Assembly (NCBI GenBank): GCA_021399435.1
Contig: JAJTUP010000049.1
Span: 248,001-312,000 of the forward strand
Direction of reading: 5' to 3'
Origin: Diaporthe sp. PMI_573
Taxonomy: Eukaryota > Ascomycota > Sordariomycetes > Diaporthales > Diaporthaceae
Length of the DNA stretch: 64,000 bases
The translations under genes were made by a program, and so were the position numbers. Below are positions 1 through 12,610 of this stretch, piece by piece; the first letter of the stretch is position 1; each line of letters opens with the position of its first letter. Below the pieces are notes generated by a model. The model was not told where the DNA came from, ran no database searches, and worked only from the letters and a program-made list of their open reading frames with translations.

Positions 1-1741
1 CTCGACAAGCTCGCCCACCCGAACCTCCACTCGACCTCGCCAGGCCAGCACCCGGGCCTCCCACAGCGATCGCCCTCCAGCTCCTCCCTGCACAAGTCCG
101 TCCACTCGCACGCCCACCGCTCCAGCTTCGCCGAGAACCTGCGGAACCACCATGCGCCGCCCTCGCCCCGCACATCCCGCCACCCCTCCTTCACCCAGGC
201 CGCCGTCCAGGAACTCATCAACCACCCGCCCTCCTCGCGCCAGCCCAACCCAAAGTTCGCAGGCCGCGACTGGCGCGAGGTCCAGGTCGGCGAGCTGGTC
301 GCCCTCAACACCGACGAGGTCCGCTGGGTCGACATGGACAGCAGCGTCGAGGAGGCCACCATGGCCCTGGTCAAGGGCAACGCCGCCGGCAACTGCGTGC
401 TGGTCAAGGACGGCCCCCAGGAGAAGGCCATCTCCACCTTCGACTACAGGGACCTCAACGCCTACCTGCTCGCCGTCGTCGGCCTGGCCAGCCCGGAGGA
501 CGAGCACGTCGTCCTGTACGACACCATCGCCACCCGCGCCAGGGAGAGGGAGGCCATCCCGCTCAGGGACATACAGCCCATCTGCCGCCCCGAGCAGCTC
601 CTGTCCCTGCCGCCAGAGACCTTCCTCCCGGGCGCCATCGAGGTCTTTGGGAGCGGTATCCACCGCATGCTGATCATGAGCGAGGAGGGCGTGGTTACTG
701 GCATCCTGTCGCAGCTCAAGTTGCTCGAGTTCTTCTGGAACGAGGGCATCAACTTCCCCGTCATCGAGAGGCTGTACCCCGTGCTCATAAGAGACCTGCA
801 GATCGGTTCCCAGCAGATCATCTCTATCAAGTAGGTTCGCTCCCATCGACAACTACCTGAGCATCCCAAAGCTAACAACTCCCCCCTTTCACAGCGCCGA
901 CGCACCCCTCGCAGAAGCCCTGATGCTCATGTCCAACGAGGGCCTCACCTCGGTAGCCGTAATCGACAACGCCTCCAACGTGGTCGGCAACATCTCCAGC
1001 GCCGACGTGCGCCTGCTCACCTCCGCCGCCTCCCTCCCGCTCCTCCAGTCCACCTGCATGCACTTCATCACCATCATCCTCTCGGAGCGCGGCATGGAAA
1101 AGGGCCGCGACTCCGTCCCGGTGTTCTACGTCAACCCCTACCAGACCCTCGCCGCCACGGTCGCAAAGCTCGTCGCAACCCGCTCCCACAGGATGTGGGT
1201 CGTCGAGAGCGCGAGCCCCAGCCCCAGCGCGCCGGCGACGCCACTCCTGGGACCCGTGGGACAGAACACCAACGCCTGGAGCGGCGGCGGCAACGCGGCC
1301 GCCTTGCAGAGCACGAGCGGGCAGACCACCGCCGTGGCCGGCGCAGGCGCCGCGGCGGGCAACAGCAACAACAACAGCACGTCAGCGTCCCCCTCCGTCT
1401 CCGCCACAGCAATCAACACCGCCCAGGCCCAGAACAACCAGGCATCAGCGCCGCCCTCGCCCCTCCCCATGTCCTCGTCCGTCTTCTCGCCCACAGCGGG
1501 CGGCGCGCAGGTGGGCTCGTCCTCCATACCTGCGGCCGCCCTCCCCGGTGCGCATCTCTCGGGCCGCCTGACGGGGGTCATCTCGCTGACTGACATCCTG
1601 AACCTGTTCGCGCGGTCTTCGGGGCTCAACCCTGCCGACCCGGGCGAGCAGCGCGCCATGCGGAGACGGAGCTCTAGTGCCTCGGTTCGGCCGAGCTTGG
1701 ATGGGGAGAGGGGAAGGGGGAGCTTGGATTTTCGGAGGTGA
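1..1741 (+). CDS. SDS23: Sds23/Moc1-type CBS-domain protein (5' partial)
   Basis: The reading frame is open from base 1, so the gene begins before the window. Two exons are seen, <1..830 and 895..1741. The intron starts GTAGGT, has a GCTAAC branch site and ends CACAG, and the junction rebuilds an Asn codon. The 558 visible residues hold a Ser/His/Pro-rich N-terminus followed by CBS-type segments (VGELVALN.., [50 protein letters not shown]). A low-complexity Ser/Ala/Asn/Gln loop of about 110 residues (bases 1210-1550) splits the last CBS motif. In yeasts this family links nutrient state to cell division by restraining PP2A-type phosphatases. The Ser/Arg-rich tail resembles that of fungal Sds23. 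Family assignment is firm; the function is taken from yeast homologues. Confidence 0.9.
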
Positions 1742-2810
1742 GGGAGTCGGATGGGGTGTTGGCAGTGGTTGAATCTGGGAATGGCAGATTGATTATGGTT
1801 CTTGTCTTGTCTTGCTCAGACAAGGCAGGGCAGGGCAGTGCACAGTGGCGTCCGGCCAGGCGAGGGCGGAACAGAATAAATCGAAGGTCAGATTGGGATG
1901 ACTTTTTGGTGTGGACGGACAAATGGGTGGATGGATCAATGCATATCGAAACGGCGTTTTCGGAGTCATCGCGATGGATCCAATGGCTTCATTTTTTCTT
2001 TTCTTCTTCTACTTCTTCCACTCTACACTACAGCCAGGCATGAGGGATGCTTTCTCCGTCTTCTACATACAATAAGAAAGAACCTCGGCTGTTTTTTGTT
2101 TTTTTTAATTCTCATTTTCCTGTCCCTCATCTCCTTGCTGATTAGTCGTTCGCCTGGCCTTGACGTTACATGGCGTGGCATGGCGAGGGAGCAGGATCTA
2201 TCTACACGCGTTCTCATATCTCGCGAGGCTGTTATACATACAGATTGTGTGTTTGGAGGGGGGGGGCGGGTAGCAGGAAGGTATATGTTATACATAAATA
2301 CCTAAAGCAATCACAAGCGGGAAAGGATGACTTGACTACCCACATTTGCGTGAGACAGGGCGTCCAGCTTTCCTGGACCATAGAGCCTGGAGTGAAGCAG
2401 AGTGAAATTCATCGTGCTACCCGCCCATATCTGGACCAAATCAGCAGCAGTAATGGTCAGGGATCAATCACGCCGCGGCAAAGATAGTCTAGATGGTCAT
2501 TACTCTGATTCATCTGCCCAGGTCGCAAACTACCTCAATCAGTGTAGAACAACCTGGCGCAGACAGACTACCTACCTGTCGAGTACTAGATAATACACCT
2601 CGAGAAGAGAGCTCGAAATCTTGCTCAAACAGCCAGCCAAGGCTCCCCGATATATAAAAAACGCCGGCCATGCATGCTCGTGGTATCTTACACCCAAGTC
2701 AAACAGTCCCTCCTCATCCACTTAACCGCCTATCCTCGCTGCAAAGTCTCCATCTCGGCAGCAAACCCGGCCCCCCCCCCCCCAAAAAAAACACCTCTAT
2801 AATTCCCCAC
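1742..2810. other. Convergent intergenic region between SDS23 and INP1
   Basis: This is the 3' side of two converging genes. It is T/A-richer than the flanking exons and includes a C13-A8 homopolymer run at about 2771-2791. No supported gene, RNA or repeat family was seen. Confidence 0.6.
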
Positions 2811-5470
2811 TTAGTCAACACCCCAGCTACGACTCGGATCCTCGTCCTCGTCATCCCAAGGGTCCTGGTACGCAATAGCCTTACCAGGCGCCCTAACAGG
2901 CCGCGACAAGTCCGCAGCAGCAAAGCTAGCCCTCACCCTGTTGCGGCCGCGGGACTGCGCCAGCCGCCGCCTGCGCGCTGCATCATCCCCAAAGTCAAAG
3001 TCAGACTCGTCCCACCCCTCGAGCGCGGCGCCCTCCTCGTCGATGTCGCTGTGCTCGTCGCTCCAGTCCCACCGGACATCAACCACCTCGCCGCCCTCGC
3101 CCATCCCAAAGACGAACCCGCGGAACTCGCCCGCCGCGATGCGCGCCGCCACCTTGAGCATCAGGTTGATGAGGTGCGAGGGCGGGCCGAGGATCATCTC
3201 GCACGTCTTGTTTAGGATCGCGCTCGGGATGCGCCGGATCGTCCGGACGGCCGTCGAGGCCCGGACAGAGAGCTCGGCCGTCGACGGGAGCCGCCGGAGG
3301 CCCTGGCGCGGGGTGAACAGGTTGGCGGGTGGGGGTAGCGGGGACAGGGCGCGCGGGCTGGTGTGGGAGATGGAGACTGAGGTTGTCGCTGCGCGGTGGC
3401 GCATGGCCGTGTTTGATCCTGGGGATGATGTCCGGGATGCGGCGGATGACCAGGACGTCGAGAGCGAGTCGGTGTCTGCGGCCGCGAGGTGCTCCAGGTC
3501 TTCTTCTTCTACAGGACTCTTGGTTATGGTGATTGCCTGTGCCGGTCTCTCAGGCTCGTCTGATTGCTTCACATCATCTTTGTTCCCTTCTTCAACCTCC
3601 CCACTGTGGTCCTTGTAAAATGGTGTGATGGGCGTCCCAGCTCCACTCCCCGCAACCGCGCCTGTCGAGCTCTTCTCCCAAATTGATACGGTTGGCGTGC
3701 CAGCGGACTCTGACCCATCTCCTGTTCTTGCCAAAGGGATGTTCTCATGTGGATACGGGTATGCTCGCCTTGGGGACATGGGTGGCGAAGGAGGAGCAAG
3801 TGGCGAGTGCCACGACTGGGTGCTGTGGAACGAATCTGAAGATTCGGCTGGTGAGCTGGGCTCGGGTATTTGCTGGGGTGCCTCCTCCTGAACGTTGAAG
3901 GCTGGCGTCGAAGTCCGGAGTCTCAATGCAGGTGCTGTGGCAGCTCGCCTAGATGCGAATGCAGCCACCCTGGTCCGTCTCAACCGCATTTGTCCAGATC
4001 CTTCTATCGAGCCAGCTTCTTCAGAACTCGTCGAGTCATTCCGCTTCGTATTATCTCTCACCGGGGATGAGTCCCGGTTCGAGCTCCCCTCGGGCAGCGT
4101 AGAGTTCCCCACAATCTCTGCCGTATTTTCGCCTTGACTGTGCGATGACAGTGACGCCGCGGGTTCGGCTGAATGTGCCTTTGGTAGCGCTGGTCGTTGC
4201 ACTTTCCTAGTCGCAGCGGATGGTTTCTTCGTGATCCAGATGGGCTCGCGCTTCTTTGGAACGACCAGACTTCTATGAGGCTCTGAGGCTTTTGGGCTTG
4301 CTTCTAGGTCTTCTGTGGTCTCCAGCTCCTTCTTACCAAGTGCAGGTGCGTCTGAAATAGGCTCGACAGGCTTTCTGACAGGCTGTTGGACAAGCTCTGG
4401 TGGGATGGCAGTTAGGGGTGGTGTAAGTGGCTCAGGTTCCTCCAGGACCGATCTGAATTTGATGCCAAATTCTGGTTTAGCTTCTTCAGCACCGCCCTCC
4501 TCCGGGATTGTCTCCTGCCGGGGCGTGTCCATCGTCTCCAACAGCCTCCGCGACGGCGGCCTCGTGGGCGTACTAAATCTTGATGATCCATCCGCGGGCC
4601 TCGCTTCTGGTGTCTCAGGCGTCGCGCTGTTTTTGGACAAGTCCACCCCAAAGTCAGAATGCCTCCGCGCATTCGGGTTGTAGAACCTTGTCCGAGTCGC
4701 AAACTCAGGGGGCGGCGTAACTGGCTGTGGGGGCCAATTCATCGACACAGTCCGGACCGGAGGAGTCCATGGTCTTTTTTTGACCGGAGTTGTCGGTCTC
4801 TCGGGCAGCTGCACCGTGAAATCCCGCTCGAATGGGCATGGTGTCTTCTCAAACTGTAATATCTTGTCCAGGATCTCGCGCAACACGGCGGCCCTACGCG
4901 TGTCTTCGTCATCGCTCACAGGCACCTCGATCCTCCAATAATTTGGCCGCCGGATCTGCAGTGCAAATTTGCTTGAATTCTCGTCGAGGGTCCAGCATTG
5001 GCTCTTGGGCAGGATGGGCTGTAGGGCTGAGCCACATCGGAGGAAGGCGACGGAACCGGGGGCTCGGTAGATCTGGAAAGCACCTTGGAAAGGATTTAGC
5101 GAGGGACATTCAATATAATGTAATTCTTTTCGCACGTACCAACGGCTAGGGTCCTCTCAAATTGGGAGAAAGAGGGCAGTGAGCCGGGCTTTTCGTCAGA
5201 GGCAGGGCCAGGCCGGTCGAAGGCGGATTGTCCTGCAGAGAAAGCCACTATCCTGACGGAGGGGTGGTTGAAGAGGGTCTCGACGGAGCCATTACCGGAG
5301 ACAGAGTTCGAAGGTGGGCGCGAGGGTGCTGGCTGGAAAGAGGTTGGGACGGTGGAATGCCGTCGAGGTGGAGGGAAAGGCGTGCCGTCGCCGGGTGGTC
5401 GCAGTTGGTCCATGATGGGCAATGTAATGGCGTGTAAGGCGGTCGAGGTTGTCGAAGTCTTGTCAGACAA
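2811..5470 (-). CDS. INP1: Inheritance of peroxisomes protein 1 (Inp1)
   Basis: Two exons, 5470..5140 and 5083..2811, encode about 867 residues. The donor is GTACGT, the branch is GCTAAAT and the acceptor is CCAAG; the junction rebuilds a Gly codon in the run AVGAFQIYRAPGSVAFL. Exon 1 and the start of exon 2 hold the conserved Inp1 PH-like module, with the characteristic RAPGSVAFLRCGSALQPILP and SQCWTLDENSSKFALQIRRPNYWRIE motifs. A long Pro/Ser/Thr-rich disordered middle follows, then a C-terminal helical region and an acidic tail (DWSDEHSDIDEEG). In yeast Inp1 tethers peroxisomes to the mother-cell cortex through Pex3. An in-frame Met at 5413 is an alternative start. It converges with SDS23. 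Confidence 0.85.
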
Positions 5471-6837
5471 TCATGTCCACAGCAGACGAGGGGCGGCGAT
5501 AGTCGACATGGCAAGAAGGATGGGCTGTGGAGGGGTTGGGCGAGTCGAATTACAAAGACCCAGATATCGGTGGCAGGGTGGAGGAGAATCAGTTCATCAA
5601 GAAGGACTTGAGACACGAGTCGAACGATGTCGCGAACTGACGCAGCGAGTAACAGCTATGACCAAGCCCGAGCTGCAAGAGATGAGGCTCTCTCTGTTCG
5701 GCTCTCGAGGGACAAGGATGTGTCCAGGCTGAGGGATGAAGAAGATTGGATGAAAGGTCGAGGAGAGGGAATTGCTAGTCTACATACAACTTTTCCATGT
5801 CGAGTCGCTGCCCGCGATTACGGAAAGCAAGGGAAGGAAGGCCAGGCCCAGGTACCAGAAGAAGAGCACCCGCAGTCTTGCAGCAGTGCAGCAGGGGTTG
5901 AAATTGGAAGCGAGTAACGGTAACCCACTTCTGCAATTGTACTTGCCGTATTTATTAATACCTTGTAGCTCACCCCCCACTCAATCGCAATTCAGCTTGC
6001 ATTCCAGGTTGGAGAGGGGTCCCCCATCTGCCCTCTCCCCCCATCTTACGGTCATCAATCCAACTGTGGCATTGGCTAACTCGGATGAGGGCGTAACGCC
6101 CAGAATCTCATGACGAATGATGGCTGGCTGGCAGGGTGTGCATTCTCTAACAATTGAACAATAAGTGGCGTGTTGATGTTTATATATTTGTTTCCCACGT
6201 ATCAAGATATCATCTGATGGACTGATTGATCGTCGTGGCAGGCCATAGCTTCTCATGTTCTGTGCAGCTTGTCTCCCTGTCGGATGGGGCATTAATTGGG
6301 AGCAACCTGGGAATAGGGGACCGTTTTGGGAGCTTGACGGTCACTAACAGAGCTGACAGACCAGCATGCACCAGGTGACCAGATCCAGGGACCTTTCGAG
6401 CACCTGGGGAAACCTTGAAAGGCAGGAGCTGCAGCTCCAGGTGGCCCATGCTTGATGCTGTCCAAGGGCTGTCCAGGGCTTGTCCGTTTCTGACCAGTCT
6501 CCCGTTCCACCGTTCCGCCCGTTTGTGGTCTGCCACCTCCAATCCTACACAGTAGCCACACTAGAGCTGGGGCTGACATCATCCCTCGGCTCCCCAGGCC
6601 GAGCACACACAAGCCACACAACCCACACAGCCCACCAGCAGCTATCCATCGATCCATCCGCCTCGTCAGCTCCTTGCATCGTGACTGTTGAGGCCTCAAC
6701 AGCTGGGAATCTTTGCCACACCTAGCTTTGGGTGCATAGCAGTCAGTCCATAGTTTACCACCTCTTGCTGCCATCCAAACCTGAATTTACAACCCAGCCC
6801 CTCAGTATCACAGCATCGATCAACATCAATCATCACG
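5471..6837. other. Divergent intergenic region (INP1 / UsgS-like gene)
   Basis: This region holds the promoters of two divergent genes. CACA-rich stretches lie at 6600-6640. A pyrimidine- and CATC-rich leader precedes the ATG at 6838 (CATCACGATGG). No additional gene is supported. Confidence 0.5.
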
Positions 6838-8204
6838 ATGGCGGCCCGCGAGAGGAGACCGCCAGGCCACCAGCAGGCCCACCAGCAGTCTTCACCCGTC
6901 GAGCTTGACAAGGAGAAGCTGAAGAAGGCATTCGACATCTCCCACTTCGACATAAACGCCATCCTGCGAGGCGTCCAGCTCACCCTGGTTGGAGGTACAC
7001 TATTGCACCCTCCTTCTGGCCAATATTAGTCCTTGGCGCTGACAGACACCAATAGCTCACCGCGCCCTCCAGAATCCTGCCTTGTTCAGTTCTGAGCACT
7101 ATCGACAGGCCGCAATCGCCGTGGCTGCTGGTATAGCCATCCGTCTTGCCATCTACATCCCAGTATGTTGCTGAATCCTCACGTATACATCGTGACATGT
7201 GCTCACATGCCCTTCCCAGATACTTGGCATCCGGGTCTTCCTGTGGTTCCTGTCTCTCATATTCCGCCTTGATTCTGTCACCTGGGACGATAAGATCCTG
7301 GAGGGGCTCGACTTTATTGCGAACTATGTCTTGCAGGTGCCGCTCTTCCTCATGACTCTGATGCGCTATGTCACGCCCACTCTAGACAACCTGTGAGTCC
7401 GATCCTGGAGTCCAATCTGGTCTGGTGGCTTGAGATCTGACGAGAGACAGGTTCATGGAGTCACTGAGATGGGTGGATGTGACCTACGTCCAGAAGCATA
7501 AGCATGACGACCCCAAGGAGCTGCGGGATATGTACTATCCCAACCTGAGGCAGTACTCCACACGTGATGGGAGCACTCACACGACCAGCACCGCCGAGGC
7601 CGTCTCAATGTTCCTGTACAAGTTCGCCCGCAAGGCTGCCATCTCTCTCGCCGTCTACTTGGCTTCATACCTGCCCGTGGTCGGTCGCTTCGTCCTGCCC
7701 GCAGCCAGTTTCTACACCCTCAACCAGGCAGTCGGCCTCGGTCCGGCTTCCGTAATCTTTGGCACGGGCATATTTCTCCCGCGGAGATATCTCGTCATCT
7801 TCCTCCAGACCTACTTCTCATCCCGCAGCCTCATGCGCGAGTTGCTCGAGCCCTACTTCGCCCGCATCCGCTTCAACAAGCAGGAGAAGCGCAACTGGTT
7901 CCGGAGCCGCGAGGGCCTGCTGTTTGGGTTCGGCATCGGCTTTTACACCTTGCTCCGGGTGCCGCTCCTGGGTGTGCTGATTTATGGCGTCGCCGAGGCG
8001 TCGACTGCGTATCTGATCACCAAGGTTACGGATCCGCCACCACCGTCAAACCGCAGCGATGGTTTCGCAGCGAGCCAAAAGGAGTGGAGAAACAAACAAA
8101 AGTTCCTCAGCCTGCCTCTGTCAAGTCTGGATAAGATCCATGACGAGCCACCTGCGTACTCCGAAGTGGATCCCAATCTCGAGGCTCAGCCGGCTGAGCT
8201 CTAG
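6838..8204 (+). CDS. Multi-pass membrane protein, UsgS-like
   Basis: Four exons (6838..6994, 7056..7162, 7220..7392, 7451..8204) give about 396 residues. Each junction keeps phase and uses GT..AG borders. After a polar N-terminus, several hydrophobic helices are visible: AAIAVAAGIAIRLAIYI, ILGIRVFLWFLSLIFRL, a helix pair around residues 210-260 (AAISLAVYLASYLPVVGRFV), and FGFGIGFYTLLRVPLLGVLI. The tail is soluble and has a PPAYSEVDP motif that could be a PY-type ubiquitin-ligase docking site. The layout resembles fungal proteins annotated as transmembrane protein UsgS. That name is from memory and the biochemical role is unknown; a membrane location is well supported. Confidence 0.75.
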
Positions 8205-8749
8205 CCGCTGTACAGCAATGACGGGCATGCTAAGTGCCACCCAATGAAGCAAAACAAATATGATGGATAGACCGACTTGTAAGAGGAAAATAAATCCGCT
8301 TGCTTAGTGACCTTACGTATTGGACACTTGGGGTTATTACTAGACGGGCTCAATTCCAAATCAAATACCGACAAGGACTCGGCGATCTTATCTGCGGAGA
8401 GGTGGGGACGGGGGGCCGATCCGGGCGGATGGGTGCGGCCAAGCTCGGGATTGGGTGAGTCGCCCTAGATAAGGGCTGGGATTTGTTTCGAGCCGTCAAC
8501 TACCAACTTCCCCGATAACGACCATCCTAATCTGTGTAGCCGGATTTCATTACGTCGTCCAAGCGAGCATTCATCTCAGGATACACAGCATTGCCGTACG
8601 CCTGTGCGGGGTAGTTCGTGAGATGCGATATAACTACAGACCTGCCGCCATGGCGGGGGAGTGAGGATATCTAGGCATTGCCTCACGGTAGCATTCCATC
8701 AATTTACTTCCAGTGGCAAATCTATTCGGAACTGTACAGCTCTATCAAT
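8205..8749. other. Upstream region of the formamidase gene
   Basis: This is the 3' UTR of the membrane-protein gene and the promoter of the formamidase gene. It contains three GATA-type sites, listed separately. No further gene was seen. Confidence 0.5.
8388..8518. promoter_or_regulatory. Candidate AreA/NIT2 GATA sites upstream of formamidase
   Basis: Three HGATAR matches lie 230-360 bp before the formamidase ATG: TTATCT (reverse strand AGATAA) at 8388-8393, AGATAA at 8467-8472, and CGATAA at 8513-8518. Nitrogen-catabolic genes of filamentous ascomycetes, including Aspergillus fmdS, are commonly driven by the GATA factor AreA. The sites are seen directly; their use here is inferred. Confidence 0.5.
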
Positions 8750-10500
8750 ATGCCTGGTGAAATTCGAAATGTCTGCAAGGTCGACCTCGACAAGCCTGCT
8801 AGTGAGCAGCCTCAGCTTCATGTAAGTCACGTACACCAAGGCCGCCTTAGCCTCAAGACTAACAGGCGAGGGTAGAACAGATGGCATCCAGACAGTGAGA
8901 AAACCACCAGATATCCAGGACCTTTCTATGAATGAAAATTAATGATCCTCCCAGTCCCGTTCGCCGGCAAAATTAAAGATGGAGAAACCGTGAAAATTGA
9001 ATGCGTGGACTGGTATGTGTTCACTGCGGCTCACATCAAAGTACTGTATTTCTCACACCCATATGCCTTGAAGGACCGGCGGCCAGATCAAGAACAATGA
9101 CTCCGCGGACGACATGAGGAACGTGGATTTGACAAAGATCCACTACCTCTCCGGGCCCTTTGAAATCGACGGCGCGAAACCGGGCGATGTCCTGCTGGTC
9201 GAGATAATGGATGTCCAGCCCTTCCAGGACCAGCCTTGGGGGTTCACGGGCGTCTTTGACAAGTCCAACGGCGGCGGGTTCCTAGATGAGATCTACCCAT
9301 CCGCGTAAGCTCCTAATTCATCCATCCATCCATCCATCCATCCATCCAGGCAACCTCTCCTCCCCTTCCTACCCCTTCCATCCTAAGGTCTCCCAGCTAA
9401 CACAAAACACAGCGCAAAAGCAATCTGGGACTTCGAGGGCATCTACTGCACGTCCCGACATATCCCTCACGTAAAATTCGCGGGTCTCATCCACCCGGGC
9501 ATCCTGGGCTGCGCCCCCTCGCCCGAGGTCCTGGCCACGTGGAACGAGCGCGAGGGACAGCTTATCGCCTCTTCCAAGCTCGAGGGCCGCGATGTCGCGC
9601 TGCCGCCGCTGCCACACAATTGTCACCCCGGCGGCGTCACCACGAACGACGTGGAACTCGCCGAAAAGATTGGCAAGGAGGGAGCGCGCACCGTCCCCGG
9701 GCGGCCGGAGCATGGCGGGAATTGTGATATTAAGAACTTGTCGCGTATGTCTTAACTCGTTATACCTGCCGTGCACAGAACCCGAACATCCCAAGCTAAC
9801 GCAGGCTCTCACAAAACCAGGCGGCAGCAAGGTCTACCTCCCCGTGCACGTGGACGGCGCCAAGTTCAGCGTGGGCGACCTGCACTTCAGCCAGGGCGAC
9901 GGCGAGATCAGCTTCTGCGGGGCCATCGAGATGGCCGGGGTCATCACCATCAACTTCAAGGTCCTCAAGAACGGGCTGGCCGACCTGGGCATGAAGAGCC
10001 CCATCTATATCCCCGGCCCCGTGGAGCCGCAGTTCGGTCCGGGGAGGTATATCTACTTTGAGGGGTTTAGTGTTGACCAGCATGGGAAGCAGCATTATCT
10101 TGATGTTGCTGTTGCGTATCGCCAGACCACGCTGCGTGAGTTTCTTTCCCTTTTGTTTTCTGTGTGGCATATTCTCTGTATCACTCCAGTTTCTGACTAC
10201 AGTACAGGCGTCATCGAGTATCTCCGCCGCTTCGGCTACAGTGACTACCAGATCTACCTCCTGCTGTCGTGCGCGCCGGTCCAGGGCCACGTCGCGGGCA
10301 TCGTGGACATACCCAACGCGTGCACAACCATCGGCCTGCCGATCGACATCTTCGACTTTGACATCTCGCCCAGCGGGCCGGCCAAGAAGCTGGACATGGG
10401 CACGTGTGCGTTCGAGACGGGCGTCACGGAGGGCAAGGTCACGGCTGGGGGTGAGAACAGCGAGCATAGCTATGGTGGCGGCCTGACTTATAAGTCGTGA
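8750..10500 (+). CDS. fmdS: Formamidase (FmdA/AmdA family)
   Basis: Seven exons (8750..8821, 8876..8894, 8955..9012, 9074..9304, 9413..9744, 9821..10135, 10208..10500) encode about 439 residues. All junctions keep phase. The protein matches the acetamidase/formamidase family throughout: MPGEIRNVCKVDL at the start, KIHYLSGPFEI, GDVLLVEIMDVQPF, FAGLIHPGILGCAPS, GRPEHGGNCDIKNLSRGSK, SQGDGEISFCGAIEMAG, and CAPVQGHVAGIVDIPNACTT. The expected reaction is hydrolysis of formamide to formate and ammonia, for use of amides as a nitrogen source in the cytosol. Exon 2 is only 19 nt, and intron 4 contains a CATC microsatellite. The Met at 8750 begins the conserved N-terminus and is preferred over an upstream in-frame ATG at 8678. 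Confidence 0.93.
9310..9350. repeat. CATC tetranucleotide microsatellite in formamidase intron 4
   Basis: Several consecutive CATC units lie inside the intron at 9305-9412. This is simple sequence with no coding effect. Confidence 0.85.
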
Positions 10501-10762
10501 GGAGTCGCGAGATATTTTAGCAGTAGTGCCGGATCAACTGGTAATTTAATTCATGCGAAAATTACCGTCTATGTTGTAAATGGGACTTCGCTGTGTCACC
10601 ACAGTGCTCCTGGCCCAAAAGATCTTTATCGCATTGCGAATGAAGCTCCCACGCCATGCCATGAAAGCTGAAATACTTCAACCAACCAACCCAAGGCTAC
10701 AGGCCAAAACGGTGCAAAAGCTGCAATCAATGCTGCCGCCCTGTCGCGGGAGGACACCCATT

Positions 10763-11792
10763 CTAGGTAATCTCCATCTCGCTCAGGGCAGAGTGACCCG
10801 TATCCTTCATGTGCTTGCTCGCGCCCGCGGCCCCGGCGCCGATCCAACCGCACCCGGGGACGTCGCACTTGAGAACAAAGTCGTTCGTGTCGGTGAAGTA
10901 GTGCGCGTCCTTGAGCTGCCTCGCGAGCTTCTGCGCCATCTCGAGCACGGCGTCGTTGCCCGTGTCCCACTTGGTCTCGTCAAAGTCCACGGGGAGGCTG
11001 AGGTCCAATGTGAAGGCTATGCGGTCGTAGTGGATGCCTGAGTAGAGGAGGAGGCAGCGGGTTGATTTGCCTTCGCCGTAGCGGTCTACGCGTTGGGACT
11101 GTGATGTTGTTAGAAATATGATCAAGTGCTGGTAGCTTCCGCCGACGGGAGCTGGCTGTACATACCTTGACGTCCACGGAGCAGATCTCAATGTCGTAGA
11201 TATCCGACAGGATAGACAGCTCGATGGCGCCGCCCCACCTGTCGGGCGAGAGCATAGTCTGCGCGTACCGCTGGGGCTCCATCTCCAGCACCACCTTGTC
11301 AAACTTGTCCGGGTGCGCAAGGATGTACTCGCCGACCTCCCTCCGCAGCGTCGGCGCCGGGTCCGCCCTCTGGATCACGCCGCCGAACGCGGTGAACATG
11401 CACGAGTTGTCGTCGGGCATGACGCGCAGTGCGAGGTAGCCGTCCTTCTCGGGCCACTGTATGACTGTGTGGTCGGCCTCCACCGCCTTGGGCTTGAAGG
11501 CTGGTTTCGTGGCCGTGGGCACCTCGGGCGCGGCGGATGATGAGGCCGCCGTGCTGCTGTCCTCCTTTGGTACGAAGGTGATGGCCTCGCCTTTTAGGTT
11601 CAGGGGCTCGATCGTTGCGTTGGTGTTGCTGAGATCGATGTTCTTGAGGGGGTAGCCGTACTTCAGGGCTGATGGTTCTGCGCCTTGCTTCTCCCTCAAA
11701 TGGTCTATTACCTTCTGGATCGTCCAGTCTGGCGTTGCTGTGACCGTCTCGACCCAGCCTGGGCCGCGGACTCTGAACCGTATCTCGGCCAT
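10763..11792 (-). CDS. OTU1: Ubiquitin thioesterase OTU1 (YOD1 family)
   Basis: Two exons, 11792..11166 and 11098..10763 (GTATGT..ACAG, phase 0), encode about 320 residues. The N-terminus is a ubiquitin-like UBX-type module (IRFRVRGPGWVETVTATPDW, then LKYGYPLKNIDLSN). The OTU cysteine-protease domain has the catalytic loop MPDDNSCMFTAF with Cys near residue 128, and the SGIHYDRI motif supplies the catalytic His. A single C2H2 finger closes the protein (KCDVPGCGW followed by SKHMKDTGH). Length and domain order match yeast Otu1, a Cdc48/p97-associated deubiquitinase acting in ER-associated degradation. The stop is at 10763-10765. Confidence 0.93.
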
Positions 11793-12610
11793 GATTTTCC
11801 CAGCTTAAATGTAAGCGTCTGATGCGTAGTATCCCTGCTAGGGGTTGCCAGGTGGATGATGTGAAATATGCGTCTGTGTTGATCTCCACCTAAGTAGCAG
11901 TTGTTGTCGTCCAAGGCTTCTGTGATGAGTCGTCGCCTGTTATGCGCATAAGATACCCCTCTCGCATATATATGCAAGTATCCCCGGATCACACGAGGGT
12001 GTATGTTCAAGTCCACCAAGGCACTGAAGCCAGCTCCTGACCTAGTCCCACCTCCCCAGGTCGCCTTGGACTGATGTGAGGTTTTGGACCAGTCTGCCTT
12101 TCTTCGCCTCTGCTGTTTTGAAGCCCACGTGAACAAGTTCCCTCTCAAACAACAAAGAGAGAATCAGGCAGTGATCTCTTCCAAGCCACTTCAAGGTGAG
12201 TCCAGAGTACGGTTTCCTTCTCAGTAATGACACCCTGGTGACAGTGGCGATTCTCTTCCCACTTAAACGAGGATTGTTTGTCTCTGAGTATTGCTTGCTG
12301 CTGTCACAGAGCAGATGTGATTTGACCAGGCCGGCGTGGGAATTTGGAGGGGGGAATGGTGACGATGGTAAAACGAGGACTGAATCGCCAATTCCCCATA
12401 TTACCATCTCTCTGATATGGGTAATCAATCCCATGCACTGGCTGACAAAGCAGGTCACCAGCGCCAATCACCTGCAGCTCCAGGTGCCGACGTTCGGGCC
12501 ACACCCGCTTCACTCCCGCCGCACATTCGCCCACACTATTCACACGCCCATCGTGGGACTAAAACACCGAACCCTGACAAGAAGAAGCAGCACCCCTCCA
12601 ATCCCCCAGC
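11793..12610. other. Divergent intergenic region (OTU1 / RSC1)
   Basis: This holds the promoter side of OTU1 and the upstream region of the bromodomain gene. Several overlapping open frames exist here, but none has a recognisable protein or a splice structure that fits. Confidence 0.5.
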
